Part shown: in pieces, positions 52,546 to 60,708 of the stretch
How positions within the stretch are numbered: position 1 is the stretch's first letter
Layout of the letters: every line of letters begins with the position of its first letter
Assembly: GCF_037860835.1 (NCBI RefSeq)
Contig: NZ_JBBEOG010000008.1
Span: forward strand, 62,001 to 126,000
Direction: 5' to 3'
Length of the DNA stretch: 64,000 nt
DNA from: Aquipuribacter nitratireducens
GTDB taxonomy: Bacteria; Actinomycetota; Actinomycetes; Actinomycetales; JBBAYJ01
The notes under the pieces: generated by a model
Databases searched by the model: none
What the model was told of the DNA's origin: nothing
What the model saw: the letters and a program-made list of their open reading frames with translations, nothing else
Made by a program: the position numbers and the translations under genes

Positions 52546-52670
52546 GTCCGGAAACCGGACCGCCGGGCCCCACCAGCCCTCGACGACGCGCCACACCGTC
52601 CGGAAACCGGACCGCGGGGCCGCACAAGCCTCCGCCACCGCGCCACACCGTCCGGAAACCGGACCGCCGG
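52546..52670. repeat. 52-base-pitch palindrome array upstream of the XRE-HBHA locus
   Basis: The palindrome GTCCGGAAACCGGAC occurs at 52546, 52598 and 52650, exactly 52 bases apart, with similar sequence between copies (CGCGCCACACC precedes the second and third). 52 bases is five helical turns, so all three face the same side of the DNA. Confidence 0.9.
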
Positions 52671-52678
52671 GCGCCCTC

Positions 52679-52700
52679 GCTCGTGACGCGCGTCACGAGC
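52679..52700. promoter_or_regulatory. 22-base perfect palindrome
   Basis: Halves GCTCGTGACGC and GCGTCACGAGC with no loop, just upstream of the XRE promoter. Probable regulator site. Confidence 0.55.
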
Positions 52701-52702
52701 GC

Positions 52703-52729
52703 TTGCATCTGCTAGCACTTTGCTAGCAC
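52703..52729 (+). promoter_or_regulatory. XRE-gene promoter with two TGCTAGCA sites
   Basis: TGCTAGCA, itself a palindrome, occurs at 52710-52717 and 52721-52728, 11 bases apart. TTGCAT at 52703 and TAGCAC at 52724 could be the -35 and -10 (15-base spacer); the ATG follows nine bases later. Confidence 0.5.
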
Positions 52730-52738
52730 CTTGGGGCC

Positions 52739-53326
52739 ATGGCACGGACGGGAGCGCGCGCGGCGGAGGGCGAGGAGCCCGCGCGCAGCACGACGTCGTC
52801 CGTCGCCGGGTCCGTCTCGGACGCCGTCTCCGACGCCGTCTCCGAGGCCGTCACGGCCGTCGGGGGCGCGGTGGGCGGCGCCCGCACCAGGGTCGGCGAC
52901 CTCGGGACCTTCCTCAAGGACCAGCGCACGCAGGCACGCATGTCGCTGCGGCAGCTCGCCGAGGCGGCAGGGGTCAGCAACCCCTACCTCAGCCAGGTCG
53001 AGCGCGGGCTGCGCCGGCCGAGCGCCGAGGTGCTCCAGCAGATCGCCAAGGGTCTGCGGATCTCCGCGGAGGCGCTCTACGTGCGCGCCGGGCTGCTCGA
53101 CCAGGTCGACGCCCCCGGCGTACCGACAGCCGTCGCGGCGGACCCGTACCTCACCGAGCGGCAGAAACGTGCGCTGCTCGACCTCTACGCCTCGCTCGTC
53201 GCCGCCCGGGTCCCCACCGGGCCCGACGACCTCGGGCCCACCGACCAGCCGGAGCAGACCGGCGACACCACGAGCCCCACCACGACCACCGGTCCCACCA
53301 CGAACCGTCCCAGGAGGACACGATGA
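52739..53326 (+). CDS. XRE-family regulator upstream of the HBHA-like gene
   Basis: 195 residues. A Ser/Ala/Val-rich N-terminal stretch with a repeated SDAV pattern (about 20-45) precedes the helix-turn-helix domain: FLKDQRTQARMSLRQLAEAA, GVSNPYLSQVERGLRRPSAE and VLQQIAKGLRISAEALYVRA (about 58-120). DPYLTERQKRALLDLYASLV follows, as in the mycobacterial Rv0474 type. The tail is Thr/Pro-rich. It overlaps the HBHA-like gene by four bases (ATGA), so it probably controls that gene and itself through the palindromes upstream. Confidence 0.85.
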   Translation: MARTGARAAEGEEPARSTTSSVAGSVSDAVSDAVSEAVTAVGGAVGGARTRVGDLGTFLKDQRTQARMSLRQLAEAAGVSNPYLSQVERGLRRPSAEVLQQIAKGLRISAEALYVRAGLLDQVDAPGVPTAVAADPYLTERQKRALLDLYASLVAARVPTGPDDLGPTDQPEQTGDTTSPTTTTGPTTNRPRRTR

Positions 53327-54147
53327 GCACGACCACCTCCCGTACCCAGGCCGACGAGACCCGCAAGGTCGTCGTCGACGCCGCCACCACCGGCGCCTAC
53401 GTCGCCATCGGCGCGACCGACCTCGTCGTCGCGCGGCTCCGCGAGGTCGCGACCGACGCCGAGAAGCGTCGCGACCAGGTCCGCGGCCTCGACACCAAGG
53501 AGCTGACGGAGCGCGTCACCAAGGCGTTCCAGCAGCTGCCGACGCAGGCCGTCAGCACCGCCCTCGACCTCGCCGGTCGCGCGGAGAAGCAGGTCGACGA
53601 CCTCGCCGCGCGCGGCAAGGACGTGGCCGGGCGCATCCGCGGCCAGAAGGCCTCCGAGGAGCTCGTGCGCCGTTCCCGGATCGCCGTGAGCCGCACCAAG
53701 GCCGCCGTGACGACCGTCCGCGGCGCCGCCACCTCCACCGCGGCCGCCGGCGTCGCCACCGTCGCCGCGGAGGTCGCGGAGACCGCCACCGAGGCCGCCG
53801 ACAGCGCCACGGGCACGACGGGCCGCGCGCGTCGCACCGCCCGCACCGGCACCCCCGCCTCGGCGCGGAAGACGACCACGCGCTCGACCTCGGCGACGAC
53901 GACCGCGGCGAAGAAGTCCACCGCCAAGAGCGCGAGCGCGAAGAAGACCACGGCGAAGAGGACCACCGCGCGGAAGACCACCGCCGCGGGCTCCCCGACG
54001 GCCGCCGCCGCGCAGGCGCGCAAGGCCGCCGCGGCGAAGGTCGACACCGCCCAGGCGACCGTCAAGGCCGCCACCACGAGCACCACCCGCGCGGCCGAGG
54101 CCGCCGGTGACGCGGTCGCCGCGGGCGCCGACAAGGTCGGCAGCTGA
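53323..54147 (+). CDS. HBHA-like protein with Lys/Ala/Thr-rich tail
   Basis: 274 residues. The N-terminal part (1-120) is a predicted amphipathic coiled coil with TTGAYVAIGATDLVVARLRE and KELTERVTKAFQQLPTQAVS, like mycobacterial heparin-binding haemagglutinin. The tail from about 150 is built of degenerate Thr/Lys/Ala/Arg units such as AKKSTAKSASAKKTTAKRTT, resembling the lysine-rich HBHA C-terminus or histone-H1-like tails. There is no signal peptide, also true of HBHA. It may bind sulfated sugars at the cell surface, lipids, or nucleic acids. Coupled to the XRE gene by ATGA. Codon repeats make the tail prone to length change. Confidence 0.72.
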   Translation: MSTTTSRTQADETRKVVVDAATTGAYVAIGATDLVVARLREVATDAEKRRDQVRGLDTKELTERVTKAFQQLPTQAVSTALDLAGRAEKQVDDLAARGKDVAGRIRGQKASEELVRRSRIAVSRTKAAVTTVRGAATSTAAAGVATVAAEVAETATEAADSATGTTGRARRTARTGTPASARKTTTRSTSATTTAAKKSTAKSASAKKTTAKRTTARKTTAAGSPTAAAAQARKAAAAKVDTAQATVKAATTSTTRAAEAAGDAVAAGADKVGS

Positions 54148-54172
54148 CCGACCGGGCACCTGCCCTGATCGT

Positions 54173-54204
54173 GGGCCCCGCGCACCGTCCGGTGCGCGGG
54201 GCCC
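54173..54204 (+). terminator. strong terminator after the HBHA-like gene
   Basis: Perfect 14-base arms (GGGCCCCGCGCACC and its complement) around GTCC, 25 bases past the stop codon. Confidence 0.85.
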
Positions 54205-54241
54205 TCGCACGCCCGGGGGCACCCCGTCGGTCGCCCTCCCA

Positions 54242-54247
54242 TACGCT
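54242..54247 (+). promoter_or_regulatory. -10 element of leaderless DUF2516 gene
   Basis: TACGCT six bases before the GTG at 54254. Confidence 0.5.
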
Positions 54248-54253
54248 GGTCCG

Positions 54254-54580
54254 GTGAGCTTCCTCGGTCCGGCCCAGGGCGTCGTGCTGCTCGTCCTGAC
54301 CCTCGCGGCCTTCGCCGTGTGCGTGTTCGCCCTCGTCGACGCGCTCCGGCGCCCCGCCCAGGCCTTCGAGTACGCGGGCAAGCGCACCAAGCAGTTCTGG
54401 GGGATCCTCCTCGGCGTCGCGAGCGCGCTGTCGTTCGTCTCGATCGGGGGCGGCGGCTTCCTCTTCCTCGTCGTCCTCGCCGTCGTCGCCGCGGGCGTCT
54501 ACCTCGCCGACGTCCGCCCGGCCGTCCGCTCCTACGGGGGCGGGGGCGCCGGCGGACGCGGCCCGTACGGCGGCTGGTGA
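54254..54580 (+). CDS. DUF2516 small membrane protein
   Basis: 108 residues with three membrane segments (VVLLVLTLAAFAVCVFALVD, FWGILLGVASALSFVSIGGG and FLFLVVLAVVAAGVYLADV) and a Gly/Tyr-rich tail. The loop DALRRPAQAFEYAGKRTKQF is characteristic of DUF2516, found next to hbhA in actinobacteria (Rv0476 in M. tuberculosis). No function is known. It is transcribed from its own leaderless promoter after the HBHA terminator, so its neighbourhood with hbhA is conserved without shared transcription here. The stop lies 16 bases before dtd. Confidence 0.85.
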   Translation: MSFLGPAQGVVLLVLTLAAFAVCVFALVDALRRPAQAFEYAGKRTKQFWGILLGVASALSFVSIGGGGFLFLVVLAVVAAGVYLADVRPAVRSYGGGGAGGRGPYGGW

Positions 54581-54596
54581 CGGGAGCGGCCTCGCC

Positions 54597-55049
54597 GTGC
54601 GCGCCGTCGTCCAGCGCGTCCTGACCGCCGCCGTCGACGTCGTCGACCCCGACGGCACCCGCTCCCTCGTGGGGGAGCTCCGCTCGCCGGGGCTCCTCGT
54701 GCTCGTCGGTGTCGCGCCCGACGACGGGCCGGAGCAGGTGCGGTGGCTCGCCGACAAGCTCGTCGGCCTGCGCATCATGCGCGAGGAGCGTTCCGTGCTC
54801 GACGCCGTCCCCGAGGGCGCGGGCGTGCTGCTCGTCAGCCAGTTCACGCTGTACGGCGACGTCCGGCGCGGCCGCCGCCCGACGTGGGCCGCCGCGGCGC
54901 CGCCGCAGGTCGCGGAGCCGCTCGTCGACGCCCTCGCCGCCGCCGTCCGGGAGCGCGGCGTGCCGGTCGCGACCGGCCGCTTCCGCGCCGACATGCGGGT
55001 CCGGTCCGAGAACGACGGCCCCGTCACCCTCGTCGTCGACACCCCCTGA
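54597..55049 (+). CDS. dtd: D-aminoacyl-tRNA deacylase
   Basis: 150 residues, the standard DTD length. It removes D-amino acids from mischarged tRNAs. The catalytic SQFTLYGDVRRGRRP (about 81-95) and the cross-subunit Gly-cisPro motif in ENDGPVTLVVDTP (about 138-150) are intact. MRAVVQRVLTAAVDVVDPDG is the typical start. The GTG has GGGAG about 9 bases upstream. It follows the DUF2516 gene by 16 bases, so the two may be cotranscribed. Confidence 0.95.
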   Translation: MRAVVQRVLTAAVDVVDPDGTRSLVGELRSPGLLVLVGVAPDDGPEQVRWLADKLVGLRIMREERSVLDAVPEGAGVLLVSQFTLYGDVRRGRRPTWAAAAPPQVAEPLVDALAAAVRERGVPVATGRFRADMRVRSENDGPVTLVVDTP

Positions 55050-55388
55050 CGCCCCCTCGACCGTGTCGCGTCCCCCAAAGAGGGGACACGAGGATCCGCC
55101 TTGTGACACTCCCGCGTGAGGGGCGGGGGCCGTATCTTGTGACTACCAGCCGGCAGGCAGGGGCAAGGGGAAGCGAGGGCGGTACCGGCGACGACGGTCG
55201 CGGGTGCCGCCCTCACCCGTGTCGCGGGTCGTCGGTGACGACCGGCGAGCACTCCGTGACGGCGCGCCACCCGACCGGCTCCCTGCCGGGCCCCAGGAGC
55301 GCGGACCGCCGGCGACGGTGGCACCCTGGGCGCACCGGCGCGCCCGTGACCTGCAGCGACGCCCCGACCAGCGACAGGAGCACCGACG
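55050..55388. other. 339-base gap before the two-component locus
   Basis: No gene is supported. A short hairpin GTCCCC-N6-GGGGAC lies at 55070-55087, possibly ending dtd transcription. TATCTT at 55134-55139 is a good -10, placing the regulator's transcript start about 240 bases before its ATG, an unusually long leader for this window. TTGTGAC occurs twice (55102 and 55138). Confidence 0.4.
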
Positions 55389-56126
55389 ATGCCGCGCGCC
55401 GTCGACGACCCCGGCCCCGTGACCGTGGCCGCCGTCGACGACCACGTCCCGGTGCGCCGCGGCCTCGCGGCGATGCTCGACGACACCGCCTCCGTCCGGG
55501 TCGCGGGCACGGCGGACTCCGTCCCCGCGCTCCTCGCCGTGACGGGCGGTCTCGCCGGGGTCGACGTCGTCCTCCTCGACCTCCACCTCGCCGACGGCTC
55601 GCGCCCCGCGGACAACGTCGCCGCGCTCGCACGGGCCGGTACCGCGGTCCTCGTGTACTCGAGCCTCACCGACCCCGCGCTCCTGCGGGAGGCGCTCGTG
55701 GCGGGGGCACTCGGCGTGGTGGACAAGGGCCAGGACACCGACGTCCTCGTCTCCGCGGTGCTCGACATCGCCTCGGGCCAGCCGCTGCTGACGACGGAGT
55801 GGGCGGCGGTCCTCGACGCCGCCCCGCGCGTGGAGCGGCCCGCCCTCAGCGAGCGCGAGGCCGAGGCGCTGCGCCTGTACGCGAGCGGCCTGCCGATGAA
55901 GTCGGCCGCGCGACGCATGGAGATCACCCTCGGCTCGTTCCGGGAGTACCTGCTGCGGGTGCGACGCAAGTACGCCGAGGTCGACCGCCCGGCGTCGACG
56001 AAGCTCGACCTCTACCACCGTGCCGTCGAGGACGGCTACGTCGACACCCCTGCCCGGTCCTCGGGCCCGGTCCCCGCACCGGAGCCGGGGGCCGAGGACG
56101 GTCGGTGGCCGCGTGGCCGCCGCTGA
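55389..56126 (+). CDS. NarL/LuxR-type response regulator
   Basis: 245 residues. The receiver domain has acidic pair Asp17-Asp18 (AAVDDHVPV), phospho-acceptor Asp64 (VVLLDLHLAD) and Lys113 (GVVDKGQDTD). The C-terminal helix-turn-helix (about 150-200) reads LSEREAEALRLYASGLPMKS then MEITLGSFREYLLRVRRKYA, a variant of the LuxR domain also seen in other actinobacterial regulators. It should bind DNA when phosphorylated by the kinase encoded next. The ATG follows ACAGGAGCACCGACG. The kinase start overlaps its 3' end by 14 bases, so the pair is one unit. Confidence 0.9.
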   Translation: MPRAVDDPGPVTVAAVDDHVPVRRGLAAMLDDTASVRVAGTADSVPALLAVTGGLAGVDVVLLDLHLADGSRPADNVAALARAGTAVLVYSSLTDPALLREALVAGALGVVDKGQDTDVLVSAVLDIASGQPLLTTEWAAVLDAAPRVERPALSEREAEALRLYASGLPMKSAARRMEITLGSFREYLLRVRRKYAEVDRPASTKLDLYHRAVEDGYVDTPARSSGPVPAPEPGAEDGRWPRGRR

Positions 56127-57393
56127 CCCCGGCGACGCGCGCGGTCCCGGCAGCCGCGCCGTCGCCGACATGACCTCGCGCCTGGTCGGCGTCCTCGTGC
56201 TGCTCACCGTGCCCGCGTGGGGGCACGGCGCGCTCGACCAACGCGACCTGCTCGCACCCTGGTGGAACGTGCTGGCGCTCGCCACCGTCGTCGCGCCCGC
56301 GGCGTGGCTCGCGATCCAGTCGGCGCGCCGCCGCGGGGACGTCCGTCCCCCGGCCGTCGTCCTCGCCGCGGGCGTGGCCCTGTGCCTCCTGCTGTGGCCG
56401 TACGGCGTCGTCGACGTCGACGGGGCCGCCCAGGGACTGCCGTGGCTGTGGCTCGTGCTGCCGCTCACCCTGTCCGTGCTGGGGACGCTCGGCTCGGTGC
56501 CGGTCAGCCTCGGCTACGGCCTCGCGGTCGGGGTGGAGTACGCGCTGGTCCGCGTCGAGCCGTACGGCGGCTCCGGGCCCCTCAGCATCGTCCTGCTCGA
56601 GGTCGCCCTCATCACCGCCCTCGCGGCCGGGCCCGCTCTGCTCGTCGTCGCCGCCGGTCGGGCGGCGACCCGCCTCGACGTCATCGCCGCGGAGGCCGCG
56701 GCGGCCAGCGCCGCCGCCGCCCGCGCCAACGCCGCTCTGCAGACCCGGCGGGAGCTCGACGCCACCCTCCACGACACCGTGCTCGCGGCCCTCCACTCCG
56801 CCGTGCGCGACCCGGCGGCGCCAGAGCTGCCCCGCCTCGCCGACCGGGCGCTGCGGACCTTCGGCGAGGCTCCCGAGCGCACGTCGCAAGGGGCGGTCGA
56901 CCCGCACGCGCTCGCGCAGCACCTCCACGACGGCCTCGCGGTCGTCGCGCCCGACGCCGACCTCGACGTCCGGGGCGGGACCGCGGTCCCCGCGGAGGTG
57001 GCCCGCGCCCTCGTCGAGGCGGCGCTCGAGGCCGCCCGCAACGCCCGGCGCCACGGTGGCGGCGCCGGGGCGACGCCGGACATCGCCGTCCACGTCGACG
57101 CGACGACCGACGGCTCCGGCGTCGCGGTGGTGGTGCGGGACGACGGCGTGGGCTTCGACCCGCGGCTCGTGCCCCCGCACCGCATGGGCCTGGCCGTGTC
57201 CGTCCACGCGCGCATGGAGCGGGTCGGCGGCCGCGCCGAGGTGGTGACGGCCACGGGCTCGGGCACCACGGTCCGCCTGTCGTGGCGCCCGGCCGCTCCC
57301 TCCCCCGACGGGGGCCCGCCCGCAGGGCCGCTTGCCGAGGACGCGACGGAGACCGACGACGGCGTGCCGACCACCGGGACGACCGAGCCGTGA
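56113..57393 (+). CDS. membrane sensor histidine kinase of the NarL-partner type
   Basis: 426 residues. Five to six membrane segments cover about 23-182. The dimerisation/phospho-acceptor region is RRELDATLHDTVLAALHSAV with His220, close to the HisKA_3-like HDxVLAxL pattern. The ATPase domain has EAALEAARNARRHGGG (N-box), VVVRDDGVGFDPRLV and HRMGLAVSVHARMERVGGRA. The tail (about 390-426) is acidic and disordered. The sensor domain is fully membrane-embedded, so the stimulus may be lipid- or membrane-borne. GTG overlaps the regulator gene by 14 bases; the stop overlaps the next gene as GTGA. Confidence 0.85.
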   Translation: MAAADPGDARGPGSRAVADMTSRLVGVLVLLTVPAWGHGALDQRDLLAPWWNVLALATVVAPAAWLAIQSARRRGDVRPPAVVLAAGVALCLLLWPYGVVDVDGAAQGLPWLWLVLPLTLSVLGTLGSVPVSLGYGLAVGVEYALVRVEPYGGSGPLSIVLLEVALITALAAGPALLVVAAGRAATRLDVIAAEAAAASAAAARANAALQTRRELDATLHDTVLAALHSAVRDPAAPELPRLADRALRTFGEAPERTSQGAVDPHALAQHLHDGLAVVAPDADLDVRGGTAVPAEVARALVEAALEAARNARRHGGGAGATPDIAVHVDATTDGSGVAVVVRDDGVGFDPRLVPPHRMGLAVSVHARMERVGGRAEVVTATGSGTTVRLSWRPAAPSPDGGPPAGPLAEDATETDDGVPTTGTTEP

Positions 57394-58466
57394 TCGGCCA
57401 GCTGTCGGGCCGGGTGGTCGCCCTCGCCACGTGCGGGATCGTCGTGGTCGTGGCGGCCCTCGCCGCGCTGAGCCTCGGCGAGGTCCGCAACGCGCCCGTG
57501 TACCTCCTCGCGCTCCTGCTCGGCGGCGCCTCGGTGGTCACGGTCCTGCTGCCGTGGTCGGCGCAGCGGTCCCGCGCCGTCGCCGTCGCCGTCGCCGTCG
57601 CGGTCGTGGCGGTGGGCCTGCTCGTGGTGGCAGTCCTGCCGGACGGCCGACCCGGCTACGCCCTGTGGTACCCGGCGTTCGTGTGGCTGCCGCTCGCCGG
57701 CCTCGCCCTGCGGGGCTTCCCCGTGCTCGCGGTCACCGGTGCGGTGCTGAGCGGGACCACGACCGTGCTGTGGGCCTGGCAGGAGCCGGAGGCCGCGGCG
57801 GTGCAGGACGGGCTGTACCGGGTCGTGTCGCCGACCGCCGCTGTCGTCGTCGCGGTGGGCATCGCCCACCTCCTGCGCCAGTACGGGCGCGAGGTGCAGC
57901 GCGTCCACGCCGAGCAGCTCGAGGCGGCACGGCTCAGCGCGGGCGCCCACGCGGCGGAGCAGGAGCGGCGCCAGCAGCTGTCCCAGGTCGAGCTCATCGC
58001 GGTGCCGGTCCTGCGGCGGCTGCGCGACGGCGCCCCGGTCGACACCCGGCTGGCGACCGAGTGCCGGCTGCTGGAGGCGGCGGTCCGCGACGGCATCCGC
58101 GGTCGCCACCTCGTCGACCCCGTGGTGCGGGACAGCACGTGGGCCGCCCGCAGCCGCGGGGTCGACGTCACGCTGCTCGACGACTCCGGCACCGAGCCCG
58201 GCGCCGAGCCGCCCCCGGTCGCCGACGTCGTCCGCCGCTGCCTCGTCATGCTCCTCGAGCAGCTGGAGGGCGGCAGCGTGACGGCCCGCCTCGCCGGCCG
58301 CGGGACCGGCACGGTCGTCGTGGTGGGCCCGAGCGTCGCCGAGCTCGCGGGCGTGTGCCGCCGCGAGGCCGACCGCGTCGAGGGTCCCGTCCGTCTCGTC
58401 GTCGACCCCGTGGAGCCGGGGGGCAACGAGCTCGTGCTCACCGTGGAGGAGCGCCCGGACCGCTGA
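57390..58466 (+). CDS. kinase-like membrane protein without a phospho-acceptor histidine
   Basis: 358 residues. Four to five membrane segments lie within about 10-165 (RVVALATCGIVVVVAALAAL and others), then a coiled-coil REVQRVHAEQLEAARLSAGA and a region (about 195-358) laid out like a histidine kinase cytoplasmic part, with QLSQVELIAVPVLRRLRDGA and LDDSGTEPGAEPPPVADVVR. No His phospho-acceptor and no intact N-box or GxG motifs can be found, so it is probably not an active kinase. It is coupled to the preceding kinase by GTGA and may modulate it. The 3' end overlaps the convergent methyltransferase gene by 29 bases. Confidence 0.65.
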   Translation: MIGQLSGRVVALATCGIVVVVAALAALSLGEVRNAPVYLLALLLGGASVVTVLLPWSAQRSRAVAVAVAVAVVAVGLLVVAVLPDGRPGYALWYPAFVWLPLAGLALRGFPVLAVTGAVLSGTTTVLWAWQEPEAAAVQDGLYRVVSPTAAVVVAVGIAHLLRQYGREVQRVHAEQLEAARLSAGAHAAEQERRQQLSQVELIAVPVLRRLRDGAPVDTRLATECRLLEAAVRDGIRGRHLVDPVVRDSTWAARSRGVDVTLLDDSGTEPGAEPPPVADVVRRCLVMLLEQLEGGSVTARLAGRGTGTVVVVGPSVAELAGVCRREADRVEGPVRLVVDPVEPGGNELVLTVEERPDR

Positions 58467-59310
58467 GCGGTGACACCGCCGCCCACGGCACCTCGACGAC
58501 CCCCTCGCGCCACCCTGCAGGGTCGTGCCGGACCGGCCAGCCCACCTCCACCACCCGCGCGACGGACGCCCGCATGCGCTGTCGCGCCCCGAGGGACCCG
58601 ACGGGAGCCTCGCGCTCCCACGCCTCGTCCAGCGCCGCGAGGAGGCCGTGGACGCGCTCGCCGGGCACGTTGCGGTGGATGAGGGCCTTCGGCAGCCGCG
58701 CCGCCACCGCACCCGGGCGGTCCAGGCCCGCGAGCCGCCACGCGAGGACCAGCGAGCGCGGACCGGTGCCGTCGAGCACGACCCACGAGGCGAGCCGCCC
58801 CGGTTCGTCGCACGTCCCCTCGACGACGACGCCGCCGGGCGCGAGCCGGGAGCGCAGCAGCGCCCACGCCGCCGCCACCTCGTGCTCCTCGTACTGCCGC
58901 AGCACGTTGAACGCGCGCACGAGGACCGGACGCCGGTCCCCGAGCGGCCCCAGCTCGAAGCCCCCGATGTCGAAGCGCGGCCCCGGGAGGTCCGGGTCGA
59001 CGAGCGCCCGCGCGGCGGCCACCCGCTCCGGGTCGATCTCGAGGCCGTGGACGTCGACGTCGGGCCGCACGACCGCGAGCCGCTGCGCGAGCTCGACGAC
59101 CGTCACGGGGTGCCGGCCGTACCCGAGGTCGACGACCAGCGGGTCGAGGGCGTCGCGCAGCGACGCGCCGTGACGGCGCACGAGCCACCGGTCGACGCGC
59201 CGCAGGCGGTTGGGGGCGGTCGTGCCCCGCGTCACCCGTCCCGCCGGCGCCCCGGCGGGACGGCCCCGCGGGCGCGGCCGCCGGTCCGGGCGGGGGGACG
59301 GCGCGGCCAC
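58438..59310 (-). CDS. class I SAM-dependent methyltransferase-like protein
   Basis: 290 residues. The SAM-binding first strand and loop appear as [20 protein letters not shown] (DLGYG), acidic residue in [20 protein letters not shown], and [20 protein letters not shown] as the fourth strand and helix. [20 protein letters not shown] follows. Function and substrate are unknown; it resembles proteins encoded next to mshA in actinobacteria. The basic, Pro-rich N-terminus (1-45) is likely disordered. The GTG is six bases after TACGCT, suggesting a leaderless mRNA. It is divergent from mshA across 63 bases. Confidence 0.78.
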   Translation of the reverse strand: MAAPSPRPDRRPRPRGRPAGAPAGRVTRGTTAPNRLRRVDRWLVRRHGASLRDALDPLVVDLGYGRHPVTVVELAQRLAVVRPDVDVHGLEIDPERVAAARALVDPDLPGPRFDIGGFELGPLGDRRPVLVRAFNVLRQYEEHEVAAAWALLRSRLAPGGVVVEGTCDEPGRLASWVVLDGTGPRSLVLAWRLAGLDRPGAVAARLPKALIHRNVPGERVHGLLAALDEAWEREAPVGSLGARQRMRASVARVVEVGWPVRHDPAGWREGVVEVPWAAVSPLSGPGAPPR

Positions 59311-59316
59311 CCCCCG

Positions 59317-59322
59317 AGCGTA
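59317..59322 (-). promoter_or_regulatory. -10 element of leaderless methyltransferase gene
   Basis: TACGCT read leftward, six bases from the GTG at 59310. Confidence 0.5.
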
Positions 59323-59361
59323 GGAGCCGGGACCCCGCGCGCCGAGGCGTCCGGGCGGGCG

Positions 59362-59367
59362 TACGGT
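59362..59367 (+). promoter_or_regulatory. mshA: -10 element of leaderless mshA promoter
   Basis: TACGGT six bases before the GTG at 59374; back-to-back with the methyltransferase promoter. Confidence 0.5.
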
Positions 59368-59373
59368 CGGCCC

Positions 59374-60708
59374 GTGGCGCACCACTCCCCCGACGTGCGG
59401 CGGGTCCTCATGGTCTCGGTCCACACGTCCCCGCTCGAGCAGCCGGGTACGGGTGACGCGGGCGGCCTCAACGTCTACGTCGTCGAGCTGTCGCGGCGGC
59501 TCGCGGCCCGGGGCGTGGCCGTCGAGGTCGCGACCCGCCGCACGAGCTCGTCGCAGCCGGAGCTCGTCGAGCTCGAGCCCGGCGTCCACGTCCGGCACGT
59601 CGACGCCGGGCCGTACGACGGCCTCGCGAAGGAGGACCTGCCGGGGCAGCTGTGCGCGTTCTCCGCCGGCCTCATGCGGGTCGCCGCCCGCGTCCCCGCG
59701 GGTCACCACGACGTCGTGCACACCCACTACTGGCTGTCGGGCCAGGTCGGCTGGCTGTTCGCCGAGCGCTGGGGTGTCCCGCTCGTCCACACGATGCACA
59801 CGATGGCGAAGGTGAAGAACGCCTCCCTCGCCGACGGGGACACCCCTGAGCCGTTCGGCCGGGTCATCGGCGAGCAGCAGGTCGTCGAGGCCGCGGACCG
59901 CCTCGTGGCGAACACGCAGGAGGAGGCCGACGACCTCGTCCGCCACTACGGAGCCGACCCGCGCCGCACGGGCGTGGTGGAGCCCGGGGTCGACCTCGAC
60001 GTGTTCCGGCCCGGCTCCCGCGCCCGGGCCCGCGCCCGCCTCGGTCTGCCGCCCGACGCCGACGTGCTCCTCTTCGTCGGCCGGCTCCAGCCGCTGAAGG
60101 CACCGGACGTCCTCGTGGCGGCCGCCGCCCACCTGCGCCACCGCCGAGCGGGAACCGGACGCCCGCTCGTCGTCGCGGTCCTCGGCGGCCCGAGCGGGAC
60201 CGGCCTCGCCCGGCCGACCGCGCTGCTCGAGCAGGCGCGGGCGCTCGGCGTCGACGACGTCCTCCGCACCTCCCCGCCCGTCCCGCGGCCCGCGCTCGCC
60301 GACTGGTACCGGGCGGCCGACCTCGTGACCGTGCCGTCGTACAGCGAGTCGTTCGGGCTCGTCGCGCTGGAGGCGCAGGCGTGCGGGACACCGGTCGTGG
60401 CCGCCGCCGTGGGCGGGCTGCGCCGGGCCGTCGTCGACGGGACCACCGGTGTGCTCGTCGACGGCCACGACCCGGTGATCTGGGCGGACGCCCTGGAGGC
60501 CTTGCTGGCCGACGAGACCCGGCGGGCCCGGCTCGGCGCCGCGGCCGCGCGTCACGCCGCCGGCTTCGGCTGGGACGTCACCGCCGAGCGGGTCCTCGCC
60601 GAGTACCGCCGCGCCGTCGCCGACTTCCGCCGGTACCCGACGCCCGCGCCCGCCGCCGCCGTCACCGGCCTGCCCGCGGAGGGCGGGCGGCTCGAGGCCT
60701 CCGGGTGA
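59374..60708 (+). CDS. mshA: D-inositol-3-phosphate glycosyltransferase MshA
   Basis: 444 residues, GT4 family GT-B fold. It joins UDP-GlcNAc to inositol-3-phosphate, the first step of mycothiol synthesis. The acceptor loop [20 protein letters not shown] (17-36), [39 protein letters not shown] and [13 protein letters not shown] match MshA, and the donor site is [20 protein letters not shown] (Glu of E-x7-E). GTG start with a leaderless promoter. It overlaps the YbjN gene as GTGA. With mshD at 42991, two mycothiol genes are in the window; mshB and mshC are not. Confidence 0.95.
   Translation: MAHHSPDVRRVLMVSVHTSPLEQPGTGDAGGLNVYVVELSRRLAARGVAVEVATRRTSSSQPELVELEPGVHVRHVDAGPYDGLAKEDLPGQLCAFSAGLMRVAARVPAGHHDVVHTHYWLSGQVGWLFAERWGVPLVHTMHTMAKVKNASLADGDTPEPFGRVIGEQQVVEAADRLVANTQEEADDLVRHYGADPRRTGVVEPGVDLDVFRPGSRARARARLGLPPDADVLLFVGRLQPLKAPDVLVAAAAHLRHRRAGTGRPLVVAVLGGPSGTGLARPTALLEQARALGVDDVLRTSPPVPRPALADWYRAADLVTVPSYSESFGLVALEAQACGTPVVAAAVGGLRRAVVDGTTGVLVDGHDPVIWADALEALLADETRRARLGAAAARHAAGFGWDVTAERVLAEYRRAVADFRRYPTPAPAAAVTGLPAEGGRLEASG

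Noticed and set aside
52546-52670. Possible CRISPR array or plasmid iterons
   Set aside because: Only three short palindromes; the sequence between them is itself partly repeated, and no cas, rep or par gene is near.
55050-55388. Riboswitch in the long leader of the two-component operon
   Set aside because: No known riboswitch core could be recognised; only a short hairpin and a -10-like element are visible.
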